A stretch of 48,481 nt of DNA from UBA9865 sp035647835 (GCA_035647835.1 DASRMS010000093.1:1-48481); one strand, 5' to 3'; counted from the first letter of the stretch, positions 1 to 7,924 are shown. Program-made: numbers and translations. The notes: a model not told the origin generated them from the sequence alone.

Positions 1-260
1 ACGCAATATAGCTCCGAAGATGTTGTCGAAATTATGTAGCCGGTATTATGCAATGTACTTATGTTAACAAGCAATTTCGCCTTGATACGCTGTTTATGCA
101 AGGTTTTGTTAATAAACCCTGGTATCAATTAACATAATAATCCACAGTATCCACAGAGTTATCCACAGGATTAAGCCCATTATTAGCGGATTCTTATCAA
201 GTATCCACATTATCCACAGCTTGTTACCATAATTATGGACCCTCAGGAAACTTAACCTCT
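1..260. other. Gene-free AT-rich segment with a DnaA-box cluster
   Basis: No plausible gene is seen downstream of tsaD up to the window edge. Five same-direction nonamers on plus match or nearly match the DnaA box TTATCCACA: 138-146 (TAATCCACA), 147-155 (GTATCCACA), 159-167 (TTATCCACA), 201-209 (GTATCCACA) and 210-218 (TTATCCACA). Two pairs abut head to tail with no gap (138/147 and 201/210). The bases to the left (about 60-140) are AT-rich. Such clusters occur at replication origins and at DnaA-titrating sites. No dnaA, dnaN or rpmH is in view, so the role is open. Confidence 0.7.
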
Positions 261-1286
261 TTACTGTACTTGCCATAAATTGTCTAATACTGGGGTAGCA
301 TTTAAGTCGAGTCCTGCAAATTTCTGTTTTACATATAAGTTCCAGCCGGCAGCAGCTACCATCGCTGCGTTGTCAGTACATAACACCGGAGGCGGGTAAA
401 TTAAGTTGCGATTTGCAGCAGCTAAAGCCTGCTCCAACTGCTGCCTTAAGGAACGGTTGGCTGCTACCCCACCTGCCAACAGCACAGTTTTAACTTGTTT
501 GACTTCCGCGGCTAAACAAGTTTTTTCAACTAACACATCAACAACTGCCTGTTGAAAACTAGCAGCTACATCAGCTGTCTGGAAGTTTTCACCCTTTTGT
601 TTTAAGTTATGCAAGGTGTTAATCACGGCAGACTTTAAGCCAGAAAAAGAGAATTCAAAATTATTATTTTGCCCGGTAAAAGCACGGGGAAAAGCAAAAG
701 CGCTGCTGTTCCCTGTCTCGGCTGCTTTATCTATGGCCGGGCCGCCTGGATAACCGAGGCCCAGTACTCGTGCTACTTTATCAAAAGCTTCACCAGCAGC
801 ATCGTCTCGGGTGGCGCCCAATAACTCAGCTTGCCAGCGGGATGTGAGATACAACAAGTTAGTATGCCCCCCAGAAACAACAAGACAGACAGCGGGGAAA
901 ACTACTTCATGGACAAGAAAATTTGCTGCAATGTGGGAGAGGACATGATTGACTGCAAGTAGTGGCTTATCTAAAGCATATGCCAAGGTTTTAGCAGTAT
1001 TAACTCCTACCAGCAAAGCACCGACAAGTCCGGGACCATGTGTCACAGCAATGGCCGCTAGATCTGCAAAAGTACAGTTTGCTTCCAGCAAGGCTTCCTC
1101 GACTACTTCATTGATCATCTCTAAATGATGGCGAGAAGCAATTTCCGGCACAACCCCGCCAAATTTCTGATGCACTGGCACCTGTGAAGCAATAATATTA
1201 CTCAAAATGATTTTACCATCTGCCACTACGGCTGCAGCTGTCTCATCACACGATGTTTCTATCGCCAGAATCAATTTTTGGGTCAT
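261..1286 (-). CDS. tsaD: tRNA N6-adenosine threonylcarbamoyltransferase TsaD
   Basis: TsaD (Gcp/YgjD) transfers the threonylcarbamoyl group from threonylcarbamoyl-AMP to A37 of ANN-decoding tRNAs, working with TsaB and TsaE in the cytoplasm. The 341-residue protein has the usual length. It shows the N-terminal ASKHA motif IETSCDET (about residues 9-16), the metal-binding histidines in NHVLSH (H114 and H118) and the VSGGHTNL and LLAGGVAANRSLR nucleotide-binding segments. Its ATG overlaps the rimI stop as ATGA, so translation is probably coupled. It is the last gene of the thiL-tsaE-tsaB-rimI-tsaD run, an order known from Bacillus subtilis. Confidence 0.97.
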   Translation of the reverse strand: MTQKLILAIETSCDETAAAVVADGKIILSNIIASQVPVHQKFGGVVPEIASRHHLEMINEVVEEALLEANCTFADLAAIAVTHGPGLVGALLVGVNTAKTLAYALDKPLLAVNHVLSHIAANFLVHEVVFPAVCLVVSGGHTNLLYLTSRWQAELLGATRDDAAGEAFDKVARVLGLGYPGGPAIDKAAETGNSSAFAFPRAFTGQNNNFEFSFSGLKSAVINTLHNLKQKGENFQTADVAASFQQAVVDVLVEKTCLAAEVKQVKTVLLAGGVAANRSLRQQLEQALAAANRNLIYPPPVLCTDNAAMVAAAGWNLYVKQKFAGLDLNATPVLDNLWQVQ

Positions 1287-1798
1287 CGTTTCTGCTCTCC
1301 AACTTGTTTTATTGCTTGCTGTTCGCCAGACGTCTCTGCTTTGTCAGTGTTAACAGGTAAGCGTTCCAGCCACATGATTAAGGCATCTTCATCTGGATAG
1401 TAATTAGGGCGCACACCACAAGCTACAAAACCATACTTCTTATATAATCTTTGTGCTATTTCGTTCGAAACTCGCACTTCCAAGGTCATGCGTTTTGCCC
1501 CTTTTATGGCAGCTTCGGCAATAAGATGCTCTAATAATTGGCGACCAAGTCCCTGACCCTGGAAGCTTGGTCTGACGGCTAAAGTAGTAATGTGTGCTTC
1601 GTCAAGTATCACCCAAATACCAGCATACCCCACCACTTCTTCATCCAGCAGCGCCACATAGTACGAAGCAAAACCATTATCCAGTATTTCATTAATAAAG
1701 GCATGCACTGACCAAGGTGAGGTATAAACTTCATTTTCAATTGCGCTGACTTTATCCACATGAAAAAATGTCATCGGCTCAATAGAGACATTCAACAC
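1283..1798 (-). CDS. rimI: Ribosomal-protein-alanine N-acetyltransferase RimI
   Basis: GNAT-fold acetyltransferase, 171 residues. RimI acetylates the N-terminal alanine of ribosomal protein S18 in E. coli. The acetyl-CoA loop RPSFQGQGLGRQLLEHL and the motif RLYKKYGFVACGVRPNYY are typical of RimI. The start is GTG at 1798, 6 bases after a GGGAGG ribosome binding site lying inside the end of tsaB. The last 20 or so residues form a charged tail beyond the GNAT domain. It sits between tsaB and tsaD, as is common in Firmicutes. Confidence 0.93.
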   Translation of the reverse strand: MLNVSIEPMTFFHVDKVSAIENEVYTSPWSVHAFINEILDNGFASYYVALLDEEVVGYAGIWVILDEAHITTLAVRPSFQGQGLGRQLLEHLIAEAAIKGAKRMTLEVRVSNEIAQRLYKKYGFVACGVRPNYYPDEDALIMWLERLPVNTDKAETSGEQQAIKQVGEQKR

Positions 1799-2517
1799 GA
1801 ATCGCCTCCCTCGATCTGGGTCTGCTGATACTTAATTTCTGCTTCAGAGCGCCGAAGATAAGCTGGATGTAAATCACGCCAACTTTGCACCTGCCCTGCG
1901 CTAAACTGAGCCAGACCAAGCCTAGCGACACTAGAGGCACGACAGATGGCTGATTCCGGAGGCATAAAGCAAGCACGACTCACTAAAGCTCGGCTTATTA
2001 TCTGCCGATAAACAGGGACTGCATCACCAACAAATAATACAGGCTCCGGGCGCTGCTGCAGCTCTTGCAGTAGTTCCGTTACAGACAAAGATCGGTCTGC
2101 GACCAGCCTTTCCACTTGTGTTCCCGCTGTAAAAATTGCATTATAGACCTGCTCACGCCGAGCATCAAGTATCGGACAGATTAATCCCGGAAACAATGGA
2201 TGCTGCGCTGCTAAAGCAGCGAGAGTAGAAATACTACAAAGCGGTAATGCCAAGGCCTGACCAAGTGCTTTAGCTGTTACCATCCCGATGCGCAGCCCAG
2301 TAAATGAACCTGGACCTCCCGCTACTGCTACCCCGGATAAATCTTGTGGCTTTAAACCGGTATCACGCAGTATTGTATCAATCAAGGGCAACAAACGTTC
2401 CGAATGTGTTTTTTTGACTTGCTGTGTATATTCAGCAAGTGTTTTTTCTTCTGAAACGACCGCTACACTGCAAACTAAAGTGGCCGTATCGATGCCCATC
2501 ACATACATAATTGTCAT
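1792..2517 (-). CDS. tsaB: tRNA threonylcarbamoyladenosine biosynthesis protein TsaB
   Basis: TsaB is the non-catalytic ASKHA-fold partner of TsaD in the t6A complex. The protein has 241 residues, starts MTIMYVMGIDTAT, and carries the typical segment GGPGSFTGLRIGMVTAKALG at about 68-87. It lacks the metal-binding HxxxH of TsaD, as expected. Start ATG at 2517 overlaps the tsaE stop by 4 bases (ATGA). It overlaps the start of rimI by 7 bases. An internal ATG at codon 4 is an alternative start. Confidence 0.95.
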   Translation of the reverse strand: MTIMYVMGIDTATLVCSVAVVSEEKTLAEYTQQVKKTHSERLLPLIDTILRDTGLKPQDLSGVAVAGGPGSFTGLRIGMVTAKALGQALALPLCSISTLAALAAQHPLFPGLICPILDARREQVYNAIFTAGTQVERLVADRSLSVTELLQELQQRPEPVLFVGDAVPVYRQIISRALVSRACFMPPESAICRASSVARLGLAQFSAGQVQSWRDLHPAYLRRSEAEIKYQQTQIEGGDSC

Positions 2518-2978
2518 CTCCCCGCCATTAGGGACTCTACAATTTGCCGATATGGCTTGCTAGCTGCTTGCAAAACCAACTGACGATCTGTCACGTCTTG
2601 AGAGATGGTTATAGTCAAAGCAGGCCAACTTGCTAAATATGCAGCAAATTTATTAGCCCATTCCACTAAACTTACACCGTCGCCATCGAGACATTCATCT
2701 AAACCAATTTCAAAGAGTTCACTTTCGTCTTGTAGACGATATAAATCAAAATGATAAAAAGGGAGACGCCCCTGGTGAGCGTTTAACAAGGTAAAAGTAG
2801 GACTGGTGACGAGCGTAGTTACGCCGAGCCCCTGACCAATACCACGGGCAAAGACAGTTTTCCCCGCACCTAAATCACCATCTAAATATATAACAGCGCC
2901 GGGGAATAGTAATCTACCCACAGCTATACCCAGTGCCTCTGTTTCCCCTTCATGGGCAGAGTTTATAACATACTCCAA
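2514..2978 (-). CDS. tsaE: tRNA threonylcarbamoyladenosine biosynthesis ATPase TsaE
   Basis: TsaE is the P-loop ATPase that drives turnover of the TsaBD complex. Walker A GDLGAGKT lies at residues 34-41 and a VEWANKF segment near the C-terminus is family-typical. The frame is open to an ATG at 3017, but the extra 13 residues read from a dispersed intergenic repeat. A TTG at 2978 lies 8 bases after AAGGTGG and gives an N-terminus beginning MEYVINSAHEGETEALG, which matches the family, so this start is preferred (154 residues). It follows thiL. Confidence 0.93.
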   Translation of the reverse strand: MEYVINSAHEGETEALGIAVGRLLFPGAVIYLDGDLGAGKTVFARGIGQGLGVTTLVTSPTFTLLNAHQGRLPFYHFDLYRLQDESELFEIGLDECLDGDGVSLVEWANKFAAYLASWPALTITISQDVTDRQLVLQAASKPYRQIVESLMAGR

Positions 2979-2984
2979 GGACTT

Positions 2985-3080
2985 AACCACCTTAAAAAGC
3001 TTGCGCTTCAATTTCATCTTGCCAGGTTTTTATCCTAGCTTCATTAGCTGCCGGCAAGCGATATCATTTTCTAGCCGATT
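2985..3080. repeat. Dispersed intergenic repeat, copy A
   Basis: The spacer between thiL and tsaE resembles the spacer upstream of thiM (6541-6645). Shared blocks in order on plus are AAAAAGCTTGCGCTT, TTTCAT(C)TTGC, TTTATCCT(A/G)GCT, GCGATATCA and a terminal CCG.ATTAA. Part of it (TTTTATCCTGG followed by TTCGCTAACTGCGA) recurs at 34595-34640. The alignment was done by eye. It has no coding capacity and lies directly upstream of the tsaE ribosome binding site. Confidence 0.6.
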
Positions 3081-4080
3081 AAAAATGCTGATAGCCTGTA
3101 AACTCTAGTTTTTCCCAATTTCCCTCTTTTGTAATCATCTGCAATGTTCTTTCTTGTATCATCTCGCCCAACGAATATAAGGGCGCCTGAAAACGTTCTA
3201 GATACGCTTTAGCTAAAGCGGTATAAGCATCACTTTTTACCGTAAACAGCAGTTCATAATCTTCTCCACCATTTAATGCTAGCGTAATTGGTGCTATTTG
3301 GCGCAAAGGGGCAATAGCTTCCACCGCAGGATGAATAGGGACTTTCTCTTCCCTTAATAAAACCCCACAGCCACTGGCTTCACAAATCTCCTGTACATCC
3401 TTTAACAGTCCATCCGATAAATCCAGCGCCGCCGTCACTACTCCCTGCTGGGCAAGCCACAAACCTTCTGCCACCCTTGGCCAAGGACGGAAATGTGCCT
3501 GCAGGGCCAACTGGCGCCATTCTAATGGACAATTTATTTCTGCTTGCAGCAATAGTAACCCTGCCGCCGAAGCACCTAACAAGCCTGTAGTACAAAGAAT
3601 ATCGCCAGGCTGTGCACCACTACGCAAAAGTGCTGCTTCTCGTTTCACTTCACCCTGTGCAGTAATACTTATCACTAGTGGACCGGGCGAAGCCACGGTA
3701 TCACCACCGCTGACGGCCACACCAAAACGCTCGGCCAATGCTGTCAATCCTTGATAAAAGGCCAGGACAAACTCGCTTTCCAGCTGCGCAGGCAAGGCCA
3801 GTGCCACATAGACATGACGCGGCAAACTACCCATCGCTGCCAAATCACTTAAATTGACAGCTAAAGCTTTATAGCCGAGATCCTCTGCTGAAATTCCGGG
3901 CAGCAAAAAGTGGACTCCTTCTACCAGTAAATCCTTACTGGTCACTAGCCAAGAGCCCTGACTTACCTGTGTGATGGCAGCATCATCACCAATGCCTACC
4001 ATCTCCGAAGTTACAGTTTTGGCAACTATCTGCGAGATGTGCTTTATAAGCGCTTTCTCGCCTAATTCACTAATTTTCAT
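3079..4080 (-). CDS. thiL: Thiamine-monophosphate kinase ThiL
   Basis: ThiL phosphorylates thiamine monophosphate to the cofactor thiamine pyrophosphate with ATP. The 333-residue protein shows the AIR-synthase-like fold motifs: IGDDAAI at about 27-33, SKDLLVEGVHF, GGDTVASPGPLVISITAQG and a C-terminal LNGGEDYELLFTV. The start ATG follows AGGTGG by 7 bases. It heads the tsaE-tsaB-rimI-tsaD run; this linkage is also known from Bacillus and is not a pathway link. With thiM it is one of two thiamine genes in the window. Confidence 0.95.
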   Translation of the reverse strand: MKISELGEKALIKHISQIVAKTVTSEMVGIGDDAAITQVSQGSWLVTSKDLLVEGVHFLLPGISAEDLGYKALAVNLSDLAAMGSLPRHVYVALALPAQLESEFVLAFYQGLTALAERFGVAVSGGDTVASPGPLVISITAQGEVKREAALLRSGAQPGDILCTTGLLGASAAGLLLLQAEINCPLEWRQLALQAHFRPWPRVAEGLWLAQQGVVTAALDLSDGLLKDVQEICEASGCGVLLREEKVPIHPAVEAIAPLRQIAPITLALNGGEDYELLFTVKSDAYTALAKAYLERFQAPLYSLGEMIQERTLQMITKEGNWEKLEFTGYQHF

Positions 4081-4378
4081 CTATTACCACCTATTCCCTG
4101 ATTATAGCCTTAACTCCTACAAAAAACAAGAAAGACGCCGCGCATTTTTTCAATGATGCGTCTTTCTTGTTCTTTAGGGGCTGCCGCCCCTTCGACGGAC
4201 CTGCGGGTCCTGACCACCCCGCAAGATTAAGGGGATTCCCCCTTAAAAACCCCAGCGGATAGGAAAAGTAAGCAATTCAAGGTTGATATCATTCCTATCC
4301 GTCAAGAAAGACGCCGCGCATTTTTTCAATGATGCGTCCTGACCACCGCAAGCTGTTCATACTATAGTTGCAGTTAGT
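4081..4378. repeat. Hairpin-rich intergenic block with a 36-base direct repeat
   Basis: No gene is seen. Positions 4127-4162 and 4303-4338 carry the same 36 bases, beginning CAAGAAAGACGCCGCGC and ending GATGCGTC. The first copy closes a 12-bp perfect stem (4127-4138 with 4158-4169), followed on minus by TTTTTTG, so it could terminate transcripts. Between the copies lie more inverted repeats: GGGGC/GCCCC near 4177-4190, GGACC/GGTCC near 4197-4211, AAGGGG/CCCCTT near 4229-4245, and GGATAGGAA/TTCCTATCC (4257-4301). The tract GTCCTGACCACC also occurs twice. Confidence 0.75.
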
Positions 4379-4407
4379 TTGATACGCCGTCAAAATTAGG
4401 GTATACT
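4379..4407 (+). promoter_or_regulatory. Sigma-A type promoter of the PRC-barrel gene
   Basis: TTGATA (4379-4384), a 17-base spacer and TATACT (4402-4407) lie 36 bases upstream of the ATG at 4443. Both hexamers differ from consensus at one position. Confidence 0.75.
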
Positions 4408-4442
4408 GGAAATGATTCGATTATTAAAATGGGGTGATCACG

Positions 4443-5588
4443 ATGAAAAAATCCCGCGAAATTGTTGGTTTACCAGTGGTTGATTTACTTGCAGGGAGCT
4501 CTGTAGGTCGCGTACACAGCCTAATTATCGATCCGCAAACTCGGCATGTGGCGGCACTGGAAGTGGGAGAACGTACACTCTTAAAAACCAACATCGAGTT
4601 AATCCCCTTCAGTCAATTGCGCAATATTGGTAATGATGCCATCACTGTAATCAGCACAGAAACTAGCAGCCAGTCAGACAAAGCAGCAACACTAGAGAAC
4701 CTGGCAGAAAATCAATTGTCTGGCACCCGCGTAGTCACTGTAGATGGTACATTTGCTGGTACTGTAGAAGACTTTTCCTTTAGTCCAACTGATGGGAAAC
4801 TGGCTGAACTATTTATTATCCAAGAAAAACCACGCAGCCATCTTGCTTGCCCCGTCACAGTAGTTGAAACATTTGGTCGTGACTTTATCGTTGTCAATGA
4901 AAATTATCAGACGGCGGTGCGTAAAATTATCCCCCCCCATCCTAACAATACACCACAGCATCTTGTGCAAACGCTGGAGAGTAAAGCGATAGACTTTGCC
5001 CTCGGTCGGGAAGTGAGACAAGAAGTACTAGGCGAAAATGGGGACCTCATTATACGCCAAGGGGAAGCTGTTACTGCCGAAAATATTGCTTTAGCCCGTG
5101 AAAAAAATCGTTTGCCACAGCTCCTTTTTGCCGCGGGCGTTGGCGAATTATTGGATGGCCTAGATTTTACCCGTGAGAAATTAGATGCAGGCAGTAAAAA
5201 AATAATGGATGCCTGGCAAAACTTACGAGGCCGCTCCCAAGTCTGGTTATCCCGTAAACTAGATGATGATCTCGGCAGCACAACTACAGAACTACGTGAC
5301 CTTTGGCAGCAAGTACAAGGTAAACTTAGCCAAAGCGGCCGTGAGCTAGAGGACGCCACCCGCAAACAAGTTCGTTCCTATGTCCTAGGCAAAACATTAG
5401 CTAATCCTGTATATGACCCGGAAGGTACTCTACTGGGCGGGCGTGGTGATCTAGTCACAGAAGAGATGCGCAGCAAAGCTGAAACAGCAGGACGACTGCC
5501 GCAGCTATTTCTCTCTGCAACTACTGGTGATGTCCAAAACGTCCTCGAACCGATCAAAAAACAAATACGTAATATGCTTCGTGAATAA
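4443..5588 (+). CDS. PRC-barrel domain protein with duplicated C-terminal modules
   Basis: 381 residues, no signal peptide or membrane segment. The N-terminal half holds two PRC-barrel-like units (about 5-70 and 85-155; the second contains SFSPTDGKLAELFI). The C-terminal half has two related modules: one containing VLGENGDLIIRQGEAVTAEN with NRLPQLLFAA, and one containing YDPEGTLLGGRGDLVTEEM with GRLPQLFLSA. A helical stretch of about 60 residues separates them. PRC barrels bind RNA or protein partners or shape membranes; the function here is unknown. An in-frame GTG at 4434 is possible, but GGGGTGATC fits the ATG at 4443 better. Confidence 0.8.
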   Translation: MKKSREIVGLPVVDLLAGSSVGRVHSLIIDPQTRHVAALEVGERTLLKTNIELIPFSQLRNIGNDAITVISTETSSQSDKAATLENLAENQLSGTRVVTVDGTFAGTVEDFSFSPTDGKLAELFIIQEKPRSHLACPVTVVETFGRDFIVVNENYQTAVRKIIPPHPNNTPQHLVQTLESKAIDFALGREVRQEVLGENGDLIIRQGEAVTAENIALAREKNRLPQLLFAAGVGELLDGLDFTREKLDAGSKKIMDAWQNLRGRSQVWLSRKLDDDLGSTTTELRDLWQQVQGKLSQSGRELEDATRKQVRSYVLGKTLANPVYDPEGTLLGGRGDLVTEEMRSKAETAGRLPQLFLSATTGDVQNVLEPIKKQIRNMLRE

Positions 5589-5595
5589 ACGAAAT

Positions 5596-5637
5596 GTAAA
5601 GTCCAAAGTAACAAATACTTTGGACTTTACTGTTTTT
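5596..5637 (+). terminator. Terminator of the PRC-barrel gene
   Basis: A perfect 15-bp stem (5596-5610 with 5616-5630), a 5-base loop ACAAA and TGTTTTT directly after. It starts 7 bases past the stop codon. The remaining bases to 5720 hold no gene. Confidence 0.92.
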
Positions 5638-5720
5638 ATCTCATTGATGCCTTTGCTTCGGCCACACAGTTATCAGCAAACTTAAAACAGCGCAGCCTGC
5701 TCTGGCACTAACAAGTTTTC

Positions 5721-6530
5721 TTACTGCCATTTTTCTAAAAGACCATTTTTAATTTTCTGTCTGGCAGCTAAAGTCGACACTGACAAGCCAGCGAGTTGAT
5801 CAAATAGCTTTATTTTAAACATGGCCGGACCATCCGCCTCCGCCGCGGCTTTTTCTGCCGCGACATTGATTGCTGCCAAACCAGCAGCCGCAGCCACAAG
5901 ATAGTTTCTCTCCACTGCCGCAAAGCAACCTATTACCGAGGCTGTCATACAACCGGTGCCGACAACTTTGGCCATTAGTGGATGACCGTTATGTACTTCA
6001 AGTAACTGCTGACCGTCTGTTACTAAATCTACCGCACCGGTTACGACCACTACCGCACCTGTCTCCCTGGCCAATGCTGCCGCTAACGGCACTACATTAC
6101 TCGGGACAGCGATGGATTCCACACCTTTAATTTTAGCCGCACCGCCAGCTAAAAGAGCAATTTCTGCAGCATTACCTTTAATCACACTCAATTGTAATGC
6201 TGCTAGCAATTTTTTGGCACTTGCCGAGCGTAACCGCGTAGCCCCCACGCCCACGGGGTCTAGGATAATTGGTCGCTGTAGCTCATTGGCGCGCCGGCCT
6301 GCTAATAACATGGCCTCGATTTGAGCTGGTGTCAGTGTACCAAGGTTAAGGACTAAGGCGTCTGCACTGGCCACCATCTCTGCCACTTCTTCCACAGCAT
6401 GTGCCATAATCGGCAAACCACCAGCAGCTAAGGTAATATTAGCACACTCACTAATGGTGACTTGATTAGTGATATGATGAATGAGCGGCTGGCGTTGGCG
6501 TAAAGCAGTAAATATTTTACCTGTGTCCAT
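5721..6530 (-). CDS. thiM: Hydroxyethylthiazole kinase ThiM
   Basis: ThiM salvages the thiazole moiety by phosphorylating 4-methyl-5-(2-hydroxyethyl)thiazole with ATP. 269 residues, normal length. Family segments include PLIHHITNQVTISECAN near the N-terminus, ILDPVGVGATRLR, VIKGNAAEI and the ribokinase-like anion-hole motif VGTGCMTASVIG, which holds the catalytic Cys. The ATG follows AAGGAGGG by 6-7 bases. The gene lies behind a TPP riboswitch, consistent with repression by thiamine pyrophosphate. No thiD or thiE is adjacent. Confidence 0.95.
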   Translation of the reverse strand: MDTGKIFTALRQRQPLIHHITNQVTISECANITLAAGGLPIMAHAVEEVAEMVASADALVLNLGTLTPAQIEAMLLAGRRANELQRPIILDPVGVGATRLRSASAKKLLAALQLSVIKGNAAEIALLAGGAAKIKGVESIAVPSNVVPLAAALARETGAVVVVTGAVDLVTDGQQLLEVHNGHPLMAKVVGTGCMTASVIGCFAAVERNYLVAAAAGLAAINVAAEKAAAEADGPAMFKIKLFDQLAGLSVSTLAARQKIKNGLLEKWQ

Positions 6531-6540
6531 CTATTTCCCT

Positions 6541-6645
6541 CCTTATAAAAAAGCTTGCGCTTTCAGTTTTCATTTGCAAGCTTTTATCCTGGCTGCAAAT
6601 GAGTTTCGCTAGTTGCGATATCAGATAATTTCCTTGCCGTATTAA
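6541..6645. repeat. Dispersed intergenic repeat, copy B, with hairpin upstream of thiM
   Basis: Second copy of the repeat described at 2985-3080. On minus it forms a stem of AAAAGCTTGC with GCAAGCTTTT, followed by TTTTTTA and then the thiM ribosome binding site. This is a terminator-like hairpin downstream of the TPP riboswitch's own terminator. Confidence 0.6.
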
Positions 6646-6676
6646 AGAAGCCACGGACCGTAAATGTCCGTGGCTT
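6641..6676 (-). terminator. Expression-platform terminator of the TPP riboswitch
   Basis: An 11-bp perfect stem (AAGCCACGGAC at 6648-6658 with 6666-6676) and a short CTTTAAT tail on minus, immediately after the aptamer and before thiM. The U-tract is short for a strong terminator. Confidence 0.75.
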
Positions 6677-6695
6677 TGTTCTGCCTCGCAGCGGT

Positions 6696-6788
6696 CCTTC
6701 CCTACGCTGGAATAATCCATCTCAGGTTCGAAGGGTTAAGTGGCTTACGCGTGCCACTCTCTCAGCCCATACTAACGGGCACCCCTAG
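6696..6788 (-). promoter_or_regulatory. TPP riboswitch aptamer (THI element)
   Basis: Reading minus, the conserved blocks come in order: GGGGTGCCC, GGGCTGAGAGAGTGG, CACTTAACCCTTCGAACCTG, then GGATTATTCCAGCGTAGGGA. These are the signature strands of the thi-box pyrophosphate- and pyrimidine-binding helices. A terminator hairpin follows, then thiM. The aptamer begins only 26 bases after the hisC stop, so either hisC transcripts read into it or a promoter lies within the end of hisC. Confidence 0.95.
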
Positions 6789-6814
6789 GTTACTATGAAG
6801 TTATGCTTTCTATT

Positions 6815-7924
6815 TTATCCAAGGACGCCTTCTTCTGTCAAGACCGCTTCTAAAGTGCTAATTAAACGTTTATTCTGCTCAGCTGTACCGATAGTGATGC
6901 GCAGAACATCAGGCGCACCGAAGATATCGCCTGTACGCACAATAACCCCGCGCCGCAGCATTTTATTAAAAACCTTTTGGCAGTCTGCCTTGATTTCTAC
7001 CCAGATGAAATTGGCCTCTGTGGGTTCATAAAGCAGCCCTAAACGGCTAAATTCGCTGTAAAGGTAAGCTTTTCCCTCTTCATTTACTTGCCGACTATCT
7101 GCCAAGTGTTCTTTATCTCCCAGTGCCGCCAGTGCTGCCGCTTGAGAAAGCAGATTTACATTAAAAGGTTCCTTGACGCGGCTTAACATGCCGATGAGCT
7201 CTGGTGTGGAGACACCATATCCCACGCGCAATCCTGCCAAACCATAAATTTTGGAAAAGGTGCGCAGCACAATAACATTACGTCCTGCCCGCACATAATC
7301 TAGCGTTTGCGGATACTGCTCATCCCTGACATACTCATAATAAGCTTCATCGAAAACGATAATCACATCTTCCGGCACCCGTGCCATAAAAGCCTGCACT
7401 GCATCTTTCTTTACAATGGTACCGGTAGGATTATTGGGATTGCAGATAAAAACAAGTTTTGTCTTTTCGTTAATGGCCTCAGCCATAGCTGTCAAGTCAT
7501 GAGTTAGATCTTTGGTAGGCACCACCACCGTTCGTCCGCCCATCACCTTTACAGCAAAGTCATACTCGGAAAAAGTAGGATCAGCAACAATAGCCTCTTC
7601 CCCTTCATCTAAAAAAGCTTCCGCTATCATTTTAATAATTTCATCTGAACCATTGCCGACAATTAAGTTAGCCGGTAAGATGCCAAGCTTTTCCGCTAAA
7701 GCTGTTTTTAAATAATAGCAATTACCATCGGGGTAAACCGAAACGTTATCTAGCATCCCCTGCAGGACACGAATCGCTGCCGGGGCAGGACCTAGAGGGT
7801 TTTCATTCGAGGCTAACTTAATTACATCGCTAATACCCAGTTCACGTTCCACTTCTTCTACCGGCTTACCGGGCACATATGGTTTAATAGCCAGAATTTT
7901 TTCCCGGTGCAGTTGTTTTCTCAT
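6815..7924 (-). CDS. hisC: Histidinol-phosphate aminotransferase family protein (HisC-like)
   Basis: PLP-dependent class I/II aminotransferase, 369 residues. Visible motifs: KLASNENPLGPAP near the N-terminus, VGNGSDEII, NPNNPTG, DEAYYEY, and the PLP-lysine motif RTFSKIYGLAGLRVGY. HisC makes histidinol phosphate from imidazole acetol phosphate. Some members also transaminate aromatic 2-oxo acids. No other his gene is nearby, and the neighbour is a phenylacetate-CoA ligase, so an aromatic amino acid role is possible. The ATG follows a full AGGAGGTCA site within the paaK end region. Confidence 0.9.
   Translation of the reverse strand: MRKQLHREKILAIKPYVPGKPVEEVERELGISDVIKLASNENPLGPAPAAIRVLQGMLDNVSVYPDGNCYYLKTALAEKLGILPANLIVGNGSDEIIKMIAEAFLDEGEEAIVADPTFSEYDFAVKVMGGRTVVVPTKDLTHDLTAMAEAINEKTKLVFICNPNNPTGTIVKKDAVQAFMARVPEDVIIVFDEAYYEYVRDEQYPQTLDYVRAGRNVIVLRTFSKIYGLAGLRVGYGVSTPELIGMLSRVKEPFNVNLLSQAAALAALGDKEHLADSRQVNEEGKAYLYSEFSRLGLLYEPTEANFIWVEIKADCQKVFNKMLRRGVIVRTGDIFGAPDVLRITIGTAEQNKRLISTLEAVLTEEGVLG

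Noticed and set aside
1..260. Calling oriC outright
   Set aside because: DnaA boxes are clear, but dnaA, dnaN and rpmH are not visible and the skew cannot be computed from this window.
2979..3017. ATG at 3017 as tsaE start
   Set aside because: The added residues come from an intergenic repeat; the TTG at 2978 has a better spaced AAGGTGG and a family-like N-terminus.
4081..4433. Insertion sequence or CRISPR array
   Set aside because: Only two long repeat copies, no spacers of regular length, no transposase and no terminal inverted repeats of an IS.
6717..6740. tRNA-like GGTTCGAA stretch
   Set aside because: It is part of the TPP riboswitch core on minus; no acceptor or anticodon arms are present.
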